The translations under genes and the position numbers were made by a program. Below the pieces are notes generated by a model. It did not search any database. It saw only the letters and a program-made list of their open reading frames with translations, and was not told where the DNA came from. A stretch of DNA of 64,000 nucleotides from positions 1,426,001 to 1,490,000 of the forward strand of contig NZ_CP011253.3 in the NCBI RefSeq assembly GCF_000972785.3, written 5' to 3'. Source of the stretch: Pandoraea oxalativorans (lineage in GTDB: Bacteria > Pseudomonadota > Gammaproteobacteria > Burkholderiales > Burkholderiaceae). Each line of letters starts with the position of its first letter. Position 1 is the first letter of the stretch. Shown here piece after piece: positions 23,629 to 32,327 of the stretch.

Positions 23629-24777
23629 TTAGGGCTGCGCCAGCCTGGCAGCCAGATAGCGGGCGAAGTCGTAGTTCGGGCGTTCCAGCCGGCTGAGATG
23701 CCCCGGCTTCGCCAGCGGCGCGTGTACACCACGGAACACCGCTTCCACGCCGCGCCGGTCTTCGGCGTTGACGTCGTCGAGCAGGGTCTTGAGCGACGCC
23801 ATGTAGGCGCTTGCCTGCGGGTCGGCGACGAACTCGGGCGCCAGGCCACCGCCGAAGCGAATGTGCACGCGACCGACGCCTTGCGGCTGAAGCACGAGAT
23901 ACCAGAAGTAGCCTGGGGTGAGCGTGACGAGATGCGTCGGATAGATCGCGAGCAGTGCCGTCGTCTTGCGCCAATGTCCTTCGAGGCGCGTGTTATCCGG
24001 ATGCGCATTGCCGATCGGCAGACTCGCTTCCTTGGTGATCCAGTGGTAATTGAACGCCGCGCGCCCCGGCGGGCATTCCATCTCTTCGAGCTTCGAATGT
24101 GGGCCTACCGTGGCGCGGTGCAGCATCGGCAGGTGATAACTCTCCATGAAGTTCTCGGCCAGGATTTTCCAGTTGGTGTCCCAGACATGCTCTTCATAGA
24201 AAGTTTCGATGTAGTCGGTCATGCCGTAAGGCGCGATCAGTTCGGTCAGCTCGGCGAGTTGCCGGTCGACGGGCAGGGCGTCGGTGTCGAGCGTGACGTA
24301 GATCCAGCCTTGCCATTGCTCGCATCGGATCGCGGGCAGGCGGTAGCTTTCCTTGCAGAAGCCCGCTTGCTCGTCCATCATCGGCGCGCCTTTCAACTGG
24401 CCGTCGAGCCCGTAGTTCCATGCGTGATACGGGCAGACGATGCGACGGATATTGCCGCGTCCTTCGAGCAGGACCGACATGCGATGCAGGCACACGTTGG
24501 ACATCGCCTTCAGTTGGCCTTGCTCGTCGCGCACGACCACGACCGGCTGATCGCCGATTTGTGCGGTGAGATAGTCGCCGGGCTCGGCGAGAATGCTGGC
24601 GCGTCCCACGCACTGCCATTCCTTCGCGAAGAGGTCGCGTTGCTCGCAAGCGAGAAATTCGGGTGACGTATACACGTCCGGCGGCATCGCCCGTGCATCG
24701 TCGAATGAGCGTTCGCCACCGGTACGCAGTGCGTCGATGAGCGTTTGCCCTGCGATCGTCCCTGTCTGGTCAGCCAT
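23629..24777 (-). CDS. Rieske-type oxygenase alpha subunit
   Basis: A 382-aa oxygenase. The Rieske [2Fe-2S] ligands are in SNVCLHRMS (Cys-x-His) and IVCPYHAW (Cys-x2-His). The catalytic iron site is in ENFMESYHLPMLH, which supplies two His, with an acidic ligand probably in the C-terminal NAEDRRGVEAVF. Members of this group demethylate or hydroxylate betaines, carnitine or aromatics. No ferredoxin or reductase partner is encoded beside it. As first gene of the Pot-type operon it probably acts on the imported compound. The substrate is inferred only to class level. Confidence 0.9.
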   Translation of the reverse strand: MADQTGTIAGQTLIDALRTGGERSFDDARAMPPDVYTSPEFLACEQRDLFAKEWQCVGRASILAEPGDYLTAQIGDQPVVVVRDEQGQLKAMSNVCLHRMSVLLEGRGNIRRIVCPYHAWNYGLDGQLKGAPMMDEQAGFCKESYRLPAIRCEQWQGWIYVTLDTDALPVDRQLAELTELIAPYGMTDYIETFYEEHVWDTNWKILAENFMESYHLPMLHRATVGPHSKLEEMECPPGRAAFNYHWITKEASLPIGNAHPDNTRLEGHWRKTTALLAIYPTHLVTLTPGYFWYLVLQPQGVGRVHIRFGGGLAPEFVADPQASAYMASLKTLLDDVNAEDRRGVEAVFRGVHAPLAKPGHLSRLERPNYDFARYLAARLAQP

Positions 24778-25014
24778 GAAGCCCTCCGTTCATTCGCCGG
24801 GTCGCATCGGGCATGGCTGCCAACGCTTGCGTCCCGCACTCAACATGAACATCAATCTATCAAGCCAAATTGCCAGCCAAAATATTGTTTTCGGATACAG
24901 GGCAAAGGTTTTCCCTATGCAGCGTTGAAATGCAGGGCGGACCGATGCGCGACGCCTATGACTCACCCCGCCCGTTCGCTCGCTCGCCCCTTCGCCCCTT
25001 CACCCGCCGTATCG
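24778..25014. other. Upstream region of the Rieske/Pot operon
   Basis: This 237-base stretch contains no gene. An AT-rich patch at about 24850-24930 (including AAAATATTGTTTTCGGATA) is the likely promoter and regulator-binding area for the minus-strand operon. No exact -35/-10 pair was assigned. Confidence 0.35.
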
Positions 25015-25944
25015 CTATTGCGCGGTGAGTTGCAACCGTCGGATGTAGTGCTCGCAGAACGCCGCGAAGCGCTCTACCACCCGACGTGGTTTCATCGTGC
25101 GCGACTGCGCCACGCCCAGCGTGAGAGCGTTCACGTTGTCCTTGAAGCGTTTGATGACGAACTCCTCGCCGTCGACGGTGCGCGTCGATTTGAGCGGGAA
25201 ATTGAGCAGGCTGTACCCCAGCCCGTTCGCCACCATCCCGCGCACGACTTCCGGCTGCGACGAGCGGAACGCCGGCACGGGACGCGTGCCGACGGCATCG
25301 AAGAGCGCGGCGAAATACTCGCGGCTGTGCGGCAGATCGAGCATCACGTAAGGCTCCGTCTGCAAGTCGGCGAGCGACACCTTGCGCGCGCGTGCGAGGC
25401 GATGGGTGCGGGGCAGGATCGCGTACGGCGGCAGCGAGAGCAGTGGTGTGAACGCAATGTCGTCGCTCAGATCGAGGCTGTAAGTGAGCACGATATCGAG
25501 CGAGCCGTCGTGCAGGCCGCGCAGCAGACCGTCCTGATGCGCTTCAACGGTACGAAACGCTATGCCCGAATGCTTCTGCGTGAATTGGCTGATGAGACCG
25601 GGCATCAAAGGCGGGGCGAGAGACGCGAGACACCCCAGCGCAATCGAGCCGGTCATGCCGCCATCCATCTCCTTGGCGGCCATTTGCAGCTCTTCCGCAG
25701 TCTTGAGCAGGTTGCGCGCCTGCCCGAGCAGCTCGCGTCCGGCCTGCGTGAGCGACAGGCCACTGGCGTGATGCCGGATGAACAACTGCACCCCGAACGA
25801 CACTTCGAGATCGGCGAGCGCCGTGGAAATGGACGGCTGCGAGATATGCAGGCGTTTCGCGGCGGCGGTGAACGACAGCACCTCCGCCGTCACGACGAAA
25901 TAGCGCAGTTGGCGTAACGAATAACGCAGCGGCTGGTTGTCCAT
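25015..25944 (-). CDS. LysR-family regulator
   Basis: A 309-aa activator. The N-terminal HTH reads LRYFVVTAEVLSFTAAAKRL and SQPSISTALADLEVSFG; the rest is a type 2 periplasmic-binding-like effector domain. The ATG at 25944 has GGAG 8 bases upstream. It lies between the Rieske/Pot operon and the divergent flavoprotein operon, so it is well placed to control both. The AT-rich divergent region 25985-26060 contains CCGAAAAA and TTTTTCGG arms that could be part of its operator. Confidence 0.9.
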   Translation of the reverse strand: MDNQPLRYSLRQLRYFVVTAEVLSFTAAAKRLHISQPSISTALADLEVSFGVQLFIRHHASGLSLTQAGRELLGQARNLLKTAEELQMAAKEMDGGMTGSIALGCLASLAPPLMPGLISQFTQKHSGIAFRTVEAHQDGLLRGLHDGSLDIVLTYSLDLSDDIAFTPLLSLPPYAILPRTHRLARARKVSLADLQTEPYVMLDLPHSREYFAALFDAVGTRPVPAFRSSQPEVVRGMVANGLGYSLLNFPLKSTRTVDGEEFVIKRFKDNVNALTLGVAQSRTMKPRRVVERFAAFCEHYIRRLQLTAQ

Positions 25945-26133
25945 CGGCATTGCTCCATCGGTCGGCACCGTTCGTCGGCATTGTGAAACCGAAAAAAAAG
26001 TCTGCATAGTCAAAACCGATGCTCTGCATTTTTTAAATGTATTTTTCGGATGCTGTGCGCACGCGTAGATTGCCCCGCATGGCCCGGCTCACGGGTCGTT
26101 CGCCAACTCTCTGCCTTCGGAAGGACGCAAGCC

Positions 26134-27399
26134 ATGACAGTGCAAACCCCGTCAATCGATACGCTCGTCGTCGGTGCCGGTCAGGCCGGTGTGGCGATGA
26201 GCGAGCACCTGAGCAAGCAAGGGGTGCCACATCTCGTGCTGGAGCGCTCGCGCATTGCCGAGCGCTGGCGCACCGGACGCTGGGATTCGCTCGTCGCTAA
26301 CGGTCCCGCATGGCATGACCGCTTCCCCGGCCTGACGTTCGCAAGCGTCGATCCGGATGGCTTCGCGTCGAAAGAGCAGGTCGCGGATTATTTCGTGGAT
26401 TACGCGCGCAAGATCGAAGCGCCGATCCGCACGGGCGTCGAGGTGCTGAGCGTGGTCCGCAACGTTGGCAGACCCGGCTTCACTGTGCAGACGTCGGACG
26501 GCACCTATGATGCGCTGCGCGTGGTGGTGGCGACCGGGCCGTTCCAGCGCCCGGTAATTCCGGCCATCGCCCCGACGGACACGCCGCTCACACAGGTGCA
26601 CTCAGCCGATTACCGCAATCCCGAACAACTGCCGCCGGGCAATGTGCTGGTCGTCGGTGCGGGGTCGTCGGGGGTGCAGATTGCCGACGAGTTGCAGCGC
26701 GCAGGACGTCAGGTTTATTTGTCGGTCGGTCCGCACGACCGTCCGCCGCGCGGGTATCGCGGGCGCGATTTCTGCTGGTGGCTGGGCGTGCTTGGTGAGT
26801 GGGATGCCGAGGTCATGCGTCCCGGCAAGGAGCATGTGACGATTGCCGTGAGCGGCGCGCGTGGCGGACATACGGTCGACTTCCGGCGTCTCGCGCATCA
26901 GGGCGTGATTCTCACCGGCCTGACGCAATCGTTCGAAGGCGGCGTCGCCCGCTTCCAGCCGGATCTCGTGGAGAACATCGCGCGCGGCGACGAGAACTAC
27001 CTGTCGCTGCTCGACGCGGCCGACGCTTACGCCGCGCGCAACGGCCTCGAACTTCCCGAAGAGCCCGAAGCCCGCATCATTCCCGCCGATCCCGCGTGTC
27101 TCACCGAACCGCTATCCGAACTGGATCTGACGAAGGCGAATGTGACGACGATCCTCTGGGCCACGGGGTATGCGCTCGACTTCCGCTGGCTGCAAGTCGA
27201 TGCCTTCGATGCGAACGGCAAACCCAAACATCAGCGCGGTGTCTCGAAGGAGCCCGGCGTGTACTTCCTCGGTTTGCCGTGGCTCTCACGTCGCGGCTCG
27301 TCCTTCATCTGGGGCGTATGGCACGACGCCCGACACGTGGCCGAACACATCGCCACGCAGCGCAAATATCTCGCTTACTACGACACGCCGACGAACTGA
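26134..27399 (+). CDS. FAD/NAD(P)-binding monooxygenase-like flavoprotein (CzcO/FMO type)
   Basis: A 421-aa flavoprotein with two Rossmann motifs: VVGAGQAGVAMSEHL for FAD near residue 10 and VVGAGSSGVQIADEL for NADPH near residue 175. This is the layout of flavin-containing monooxygenases and of putative oxidoreductases such as CzcO. The ATG at 26134 follows GGAAGGA. It heads a plus-strand operon with RidA-like, DUF1028 and M20 genes and is divergent from the LysR gene. N- or S-oxygenation of the imported substrate is a reasonable but unproven guess. Confidence 0.85.
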   Translation: MTVQTPSIDTLVVGAGQAGVAMSEHLSKQGVPHLVLERSRIAERWRTGRWDSLVANGPAWHDRFPGLTFASVDPDGFASKEQVADYFVDYARKIEAPIRTGVEVLSVVRNVGRPGFTVQTSDGTYDALRVVVATGPFQRPVIPAIAPTDTPLTQVHSADYRNPEQLPPGNVLVVGAGSSGVQIADELQRAGRQVYLSVGPHDRPPRGYRGRDFCWWLGVLGEWDAEVMRPGKEHVTIAVSGARGGHTVDFRRLAHQGVILTGLTQSFEGGVARFQPDLVENIARGDENYLSLLDAADAYAARNGLELPEEPEARIIPADPACLTEPLSELDLTKANVTTILWATGYALDFRWLQVDAFDANGKPKHQRGVSKEPGVYFLGLPWLSRRGSSFIWGVWHDARHVAEHIATQRKYLAYYDTPTN

Positions 27400-27417
27400 G
27401 GCATTCAGGAGCCTGCC

Positions 27418-27855
27418 ATGACACAACCGACGCACATCCGTATCCGTATGTTCAACACCAAGGATACGTATCCGAATCAGTCGCTCGATAACGATCTCTG
27501 TCAGGCCGTGAGGGCCGGGAACACCGTGTACGTGCGCGGCCAGATCGGCACCGACTTCGACGGCAATCTCATTGGCCTGGGCGATCCGCGCGCGCAGGCC
27601 GAGCAGGCGATGAAGAACGTCAAGCAATTGCTCGAAGAGGCAGGCAGCGACCTGTCGCACGTGGTGAAGACGACGACCTATCTGACGGACGTTCGTTATC
27701 GCGAGCCGGTCTATCGTGAAGTCGGCAAATGGCTCAAGGGCGTATTTCCCATCTCCACAGGATTGACCGTGGTGGCGCTCGGCCAGCCCGAGTGGTTGAT
27801 GGAAATCGACGTAATCGCCGTGATCCCCGAAGGTTGGGTGTCGCGCAACGCCTGA
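27418..27855 (+). CDS. RidA/YjgF-family protein lacking the canonical arginine
   Basis: A 145-aa member of the Rid superfamily. It has the fold signatures GNTVYVRGQIGTD and DLSHVVKTTTYLTDV. In archetypal RidA an Arg in FPARS is essential for hydrolysing enamine/imine intermediates; here the matching segment is FPISTGLTVV, with no Arg. It is therefore likely a Rid4-7-type protein with a pathway-specific role rather than a housekeeping deaminase. It sits 18 bases after the flavoprotein gene. Confidence 0.88.
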   Translation: MTQPTHIRIRMFNTKDTYPNQSLDNDLCQAVRAGNTVYVRGQIGTDFDGNLIGLGDPRAQAEQAMKNVKQLLEEAGSDLSHVVKTTTYLTDVRYREPVYREVGKWLKGVFPISTGLTVVALGQPEWLMEIDVIAVIPEGWVSRNA

Positions 27856-27881
27856 CACCCATCCGCGAACAAGGAGCGCTT

Positions 27882-28559
27882 ATGACTTTTTCCATCGTCG
27901 GTCGCTGCGAGCACACCGGGCAACTGGGCATCGCCCTCAGTTCGTCGAGCATCGCCGTCGGGGCACGTTGCCCGTGGGTGCGCGCGAAGGTGGGTGTCGT
28001 GGCCACGCAAAACGTCACGTTACCGGCACTCGGCCCGGACATTCTCGAACGTCTCGCGCAGAGCAATGCAGACCCGCATTCGGCATTGAACGACGCGCTT
28101 GCACAGAGCGAATGGCACGAATACCGGCAAGTGACGGTGATCGACGCGCAAGGGCGCACCGCGTTCTTCAGCGGTCAGCAAACGCTTGGCATCTATCGCG
28201 CGGTGGCGGGGCGGCAATGCGTCGCCGCCGGGAACATGCTGAGCCGCCCCGACGTGATTGCGTCGATGGTGCCCGCTTTCGAGAATGCGACGGGGGCGCT
28301 CGCAGACCGGCTGCTCGCGGCGATGCATGCGGCGATGGCCGCAGGTGGCGAAGCGGGACCGGTGCATTCGGCGGCGCTCAAGATTGCAGGCGATCCGAGC
28401 TGGCCGATCGTCGATCTGCGAGTCGATTGGGCGGACGACGACCCCATCGGTCAGCTTGACGGTCTCTGGCGCGCCTATGCGCCGCAAATGCAGGACTACG
28501 TGACGCGTGCCTTGAATCCAATCGCCGCGCCGAGCTACGGGGTGCCGGGCGATGAATGA
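27882..28559 (+). CDS. DUF1028 family protein (Ntn-hydrolase-like)
   Basis: A 225-aa protein with the DUF1028 hallmarks: N-terminal MTFSIVGRCEHTGQLGIALS, then ALGPDILERLAQ and VAAGNMLSRPDVIASM. The start follows a strong AAGGAG site at 27871-27876. The family resembles N-terminal nucleophile hydrolases and often lies near amidohydrolases and RidA proteins in catabolic loci. Its reaction is unknown. It overlaps the next gene by 8 bases, indicating coupled expression. Confidence 0.87.
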   Translation: MTFSIVGRCEHTGQLGIALSSSSIAVGARCPWVRAKVGVVATQNVTLPALGPDILERLAQSNADPHSALNDALAQSEWHEYRQVTVIDAQGRTAFFSGQQTLGIYRAVAGRQCVAAGNMLSRPDVIASMVPAFENATGALADRLLAAMHAAMAAGGEAGPVHSAALKIAGDPSWPIVDLRVDWADDDPIGQLDGLWRAYAPQMQDYVTRALNPIAAPSYGVPGDE

Positions 28560-29715
28560 GGTCTCAAGCCGGGCGCTGCTCGATAAGCTGATCGGATTTG
28601 CGACCGTCAGCCGGGACTCCAATCTCGCGCTGATCGAGTTCATTCGCGATTACCTTGCCCAGCACGGGGTGCAAAGCGAGTTGTTCTACAACGAGGAACG
28701 TACCAAGGCGAATCTCTTCGCGACGATCGGCCCGCAGGATCGCGGGGGCATCGTGCTCTCGGGGCACACGGACGTCGTTCCCGTCGATGGTCAGGCGTGG
28801 ACGGTCGAGCCGTTTCAGCTGACGGAAATCGACGCTCGCCTGTACGGCCGTGGTACTGCTGACATGAAAGGATTCATCGCGTCGGTCCTCGCGGCGGTGC
28901 CGGACTTCGTCGGCCGGGCGTTGCAGATCCCCGTGCATCTGGCGTTTTCGTACGACGAGGAGATCGGCTGTCTGGGCGTGCGTCCGATGCTCGCCGAGCT
29001 GGCGAAGCGGGCGCACAAGCCGGTCCTTTGCCTGATCGGCGAGCCGACCGAACTCAAGCCGGTGCTTGGCCATAAGGGCAAGCTGGCGATGCGATGCTGC
29101 GTGAAGGGCGCGCCGTGTCATTCCGCGTATGCACCGTATGGCGTCAACGCCATCCAGTACGCGGCGCGGCTGATCCATCGTCTGGAAGTGATCGGCGATC
29201 AACTGGCCGATCCGGAATATCACGATGCCCGCTTCGATCCGCCGTACTCGACCGTGCAGACGGGCGTCATCAAAGGCGGACGTGCATTGAATATCGTGCC
29301 CGCAGAATGCGAGTTCGACTTCGAGGTACGGGCGTTGCCGGGCTTCGACGCCACGCAGGTGGCCGACGAACTTCAGCGTTACGCCGACGCGGATCTGTTG
29401 CCGAAGATGCGCGCGGTCAAAGCGGACACCGAGATTCGTCTCGTGCCGCTATCCGCCTATCCTGGGCTCGCGACACCGCCTGAGAGCGACGCCGCCCGCT
29501 TGTTGGCGTGGCTCAGCGGATCCGACGCGTTCGGCACTGTCGCCTTCGGCACCGAAGGCGGGCTGTTCGACGAGGTGGGCATCCCGACCGTCGTGTGCGG
29601 GCCGGGCAGTATGGATCAGGGGCACAAGCCCGACGAGTTCGTCAGCGTTGCGCAACTGAACGACTGCGACGCGATGCTGCGGCGTCTGGCCGATCATCTG
29701 CAAAACGCGCGCTGA
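28552..29715 (+). CDS. M20 family deacylase, acetylornithine deacetylase-like
   Basis: A 387-aa zinc-dependent amidohydrolase. Metal-binding motifs are in LSGHTDVVPVDGQ, GRGTADMKGF and the Glu-Glu pair SYDEEIGCLG; GEPTELKPVLGHKGK and CGPGSMDQGHKPDEF complete the ArgE/DapE pattern. Being the last gene of a catabolic operon and not of an arginine cluster, it probably hydrolyses an N-acyl or carbamoyl bond in the pathway intermediate. ArgE activity itself cannot be excluded. Confidence 0.9.
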   Translation: MNEVSSRALLDKLIGFATVSRDSNLALIEFIRDYLAQHGVQSELFYNEERTKANLFATIGPQDRGGIVLSGHTDVVPVDGQAWTVEPFQLTEIDARLYGRGTADMKGFIASVLAAVPDFVGRALQIPVHLAFSYDEEIGCLGVRPMLAELAKRAHKPVLCLIGEPTELKPVLGHKGKLAMRCCVKGAPCHSAYAPYGVNAIQYAARLIHRLEVIGDQLADPEYHDARFDPPYSTVQTGVIKGGRALNIVPAECEFDFEVRALPGFDATQVADELQRYADADLLPKMRAVKADTEIRLVPLSAYPGLATPPESDAARLLAWLSGSDAFGTVAFGTEGGLFDEVGIPTVVCGPGSMDQGHKPDEFVSVAQLNDCDAMLRRLADHLQNAR

Positions 29716-30040
29716 TGCCTGCTAATGGCCGCTGAGACCGACCGAATGGCTCAGCGCTTCGAACCCGCTCGCGTCAGGCGGGGTAACGAACACCATCTCG
29801 AACTGCTTGAGCAGGGCGGGGCCGAAGGCGTCCTCGCCAACTTCCTGTGCGATCAACTGCATCAGCGCCTGTGAGCGGGGCGGTGGGGGTAGCGCGTGCG
29901 CGAGCACGCAGAAATACATCGCCGGATGCTACTGGCTACGGCATCATGATCCTGGCCATGACGGCCACGCCGCTTGCCATGGCGACCAAGGCGACATCGG
30001 CTCGGGATTTGTTCGAATTTTTCACCCGAGCCAATGTTGA
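29716..30040. other. 325-base non-coding gap with possible gene relics
   Basis: No intact gene is supported. A 65-codon minus-strand reading frame at 29722-29919 has no recognised family and no clear ribosome site. The plus strand carries a short MFS-like stretch, listed separately. The region marks the switch from the catabolic operon to the patchier DoxX/pirin/LysR block. Confidence 0.4.
29928..29990 (+). pseudogene. Possible relic of an MFS transporter helix
   Basis: Bases 29934-29981 encode GYGIMILAMTATPLAM, which resembles a transmembrane helix of major facilitator transporters (GYGxMxxxMTATPLAM-like). Sequence before and after does not continue the family. If real it is a fragment of a decayed gene. 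The match is from memory of the family and is short, so confidence is low. Confidence 0.3.
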
Positions 30041-30463
30041 TCATGATGTGCTCGACATCGATGCGCGCAGACTCGCGGCTTTGCGCAGCGAGTCCAGACT
30101 AAACGCACCCGCACCGAAGTATGCAATTTGAAGCAGCCCGCCAGCCATCATTGCGTTCTTGAGAAAGTGAATCATCTGATTCTGGTCGGCCAAGTTGCGG
30201 TGAAAGAATACGGCAGTCGCTAGCGAGAAGAGGGCGAGGATCAGTGCCATCGGGCGAACGCGATAACCGGACAACAGCAGCAAACCGCCACCGACTTCCA
30301 CGATCACCGAGACGAGGTAAGCGAGCGACGGTGCGGGCAGGCCGACTGCCGTGATGTAACCGACCGTCGCCGTGTAAGCGCCGAGCTTGCTCAAACCGCT
30401 CATCAGAAAGGGAGCACCCAGCAGAATGCGGCCGAGCAACGGAAGAAATTTGTAGCGTTCCAT
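30041..30463 (-). CDS. DoxX family membrane protein
   Basis: A 140-aa protein with four hydrophobic segments and the DoxX pattern LGRILLGAPFLMSGLSKL near the N-terminus, then GGLLLLSGYRVRPMALIL. DoxX proteins are small inner-membrane proteins linked to redox and thiol stress in several bacteria; the biochemical role is unsettled. The ATG at 30463 has GGAG upstream. It lies 67 bases downstream of the pirin gene on the same strand, a common pairing. Confidence 0.88.
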   Translation of the reverse strand: MERYKFLPLLGRILLGAPFLMSGLSKLGAYTATVGYITAVGLPAPSLAYLVSVIVEVGGGLLLLSGYRVRPMALILALFSLATAVFFHRNLADQNQMIHFLKNAMMAGGLLQIAYFGAGAFSLDSLRKAASLRASMSSTS

Positions 30464-30530
30464 AACAATCTCCAAACAGATAAATCGAAAGCGAAAAATG
30501 AAAGCAGTGGAATAGGAGGCAATACGAGTC

Positions 30531-31229
30531 TTAGCCAGCCTCCACCATGACCAATTCGGCGTCTTCAAAGGCAAAGATTTCGATGCTTTGGACGTTAGTG
30601 ATCGCCACGCCGTCCAGCGACCCCATTAGTTCACCGTTGATGCCGATGCTTCCGGCCGCGACTACGAGATAGGCGTCGCCCGAGGGGTCAAGCTTGTGGT
30701 GGATCGTGTCGCCAGCGTGCAACTTCACGCCCAGCAGACGTGCATCCGCCCGGATCGGCAGCGCGCCGTCGTCATCTGCGTAACCGCTGGCCAATACTGT
30801 GAAATGCCCAGCCTCCGGATGCGCGGGAAACGGTTTGGTCGCCCAGCGAGGTTGTCCATCGGCTTCGCGTGGTTGCAGCCAGATCTGATAGACCTTCAGT
30901 GGCACGTCGCCCCTGTTGAACTCCGAATGACGGATGCCGGTGCCCGCACTCATTACCTGCACGTCGCCCGAATGAATCGTGCCCTCCGAGCCAAGCGTGT
31001 CTCGGTGCCCGAGCACACCCTGACGCACGTATGTGACGATCTCAACATTGCGATGTCCGTGGAAAGGAAAACCACCGTCGACTGCAATCTCGTCATCGTT
31101 CCAGACCATCAGCGGGCCGAGCGCCCGATGCATGGGATTGCCCGATGGCGTGACACGAAAGTGATACTTCGCACGAAGCCAGCCGTGATCGGCAGCGTCT
31201 AGCGAGTCCCAGCGTCTGTGCGTCAGCAT
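30531..31229 (-). CDS. Pirin family protein
   Basis: A 232-aa bicupin. The metal-binding His residues are in FPFHGHRNVEIVTYV and in GIRHSEFN, as expected for pirins, some of which act as quercetinase-like dioxygenases or redox-sensing cofactors. The ATG at 31229 is preceded by AAGGAG. It is cotranscribed with the DoxX gene and divergent from a LysR gene that probably regulates both. Confidence 0.9.
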   Translation of the reverse strand: MLTHRRWDSLDAADHGWLRAKYHFRVTPSGNPMHRALGPLMVWNDDEIAVDGGFPFHGHRNVEIVTYVRQGVLGHRDTLGSEGTIHSGDVQVMSAGTGIRHSEFNRGDVPLKVYQIWLQPREADGQPRWATKPFPAHPEAGHFTVLASGYADDDGALPIRADARLLGVKLHAGDTIHHKLDPSGDAYLVVAAGSIGINGELMGSLDGVAITNVQSIEIFAFEDAELVMVEAG

Positions 31230-31403
31230 GTCCAGCTCCTTAATTCGGTTGCCCTGAAGCCCCTGTCGGCACGCCGATTTCAGCGAACACATCAGTGAGT
31301 AGGCGTCATGCTAATTTGGCAACAATCACCTGCATATGTCCAAGAATGCAAAGTATCATTGCTATATATGGAAAGATTCGGCGCGTACCGCGCTCCCGGA
31401 CTT

Positions 31404-32327
31404 ATGGATGCAATCTCAGATCTGAACGACCTTCGACTTTTTGCCGAAGTCGTCGAGCGCGGCAGTTTTACGGCGGCTGCGCGCAGCCTTGGCCTTCAGA
31501 CGTCCAAGCTGAGTCGACGCGTACGTGCGCTGGAAGAAGAGCTGGGTGTGCGTCTGCTTAACCGGACCAGTCGACGTTTGTCGTTGACGGAAACCGGTCG
31601 GCAGTTTCATCAGCATTGCCTCGCGCTGGTCGCAGAATCCCGCGCAGCGAAGGAGCTAATCGATCGAACTCGCAGCGAACCGCAAGGAACGGTGCGCATC
31701 AGCTGTCCGCTGGGTTTGCTGAGTCTTGGAATCGCGGATATCGTCTCGCGATACGTTCAGGAAAATTCGCAGGTTCAGGTGTTGGTCGATGCAACTAACC
31801 GGCGTGTCGATGTGATCGAGGAAGGATTGGACTTTGCGATCCGCGTGCGCTTGCCGCCGCTGGAGAACACCGATCTCGCGGTGCGTCAGTTGGGACGATC
31901 AACGCTGATTCTCGTCGCCAGCCCTGCACTGGCGTTAAAGCACGAGGCGCCCGCATCACTCGCCTCACTAATCGACTGGCCAACGGTCTCGATGGCGGAC
32001 AAAAGCGAGCGTCATGTGTGGCATTTGACGGACGCCAACGGACAAACGGCGTCGATCACGCATACCCCCCGACTCGCGATGGACGACTTGGCCAGTCTGC
32101 GTGTCGCAGTCTTGTCGGGCGTCGGCGTTGCGTTGCTGCCCAAAGAGTTCGTGACTGCCGATATTCGTGCGGGACGTCTGATTCGTTTGCTTCCCGACTT
32201 GTCTACGACTCCCGCGCTCGTCCACGCCATCTTTCCGACGCGGCGCGGCATGGTGCCTGCGGTGCGTCTCCTGCTCGACGCACTGGTCATTGGTCTAGGA
32301 AGTGTGGACGGGATCGACGTCATCTAG
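31404..32327 (+). CDS. LysR-family regulator of the pirin/DoxX pair
   Basis: A 307-aa regulator with the N-terminal HTH DLRLFAEVVERGSFTAAARS, SKLSRRVRALEEELGVRL, and an effector domain. The ATG at 31404 begins the conserved part; ATG 31368 and 31308 are in frame but encode non-conserved residues. The divergent region 31230-31403 is AT-rich and carries a TTGG...CCAA pair (about 31316-31343) that could be an operator. Confidence 0.88.
   Translation: MDAISDLNDLRLFAEVVERGSFTAAARSLGLQTSKLSRRVRALEEELGVRLLNRTSRRLSLTETGRQFHQHCLALVAESRAAKELIDRTRSEPQGTVRISCPLGLLSLGIADIVSRYVQENSQVQVLVDATNRRVDVIEEGLDFAIRVRLPPLENTDLAVRQLGRSTLILVASPALALKHEAPASLASLIDWPTVSMADKSERHVWHLTDANGQTASITHTPRLAMDDLASLRVAVLSGVGVALLPKEFVTADIRAGRLIRLLPDLSTTPALVHAIFPTRRGMVPAVRLLLDALVIGLGSVDGIDVI

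Noticed and set aside
29722..29919. 65-codon minus-strand frame
   Set aside because: No recognisable family, no ribosome site, and it overlaps a possible relic on the other strand; kept only as part of the gap description.
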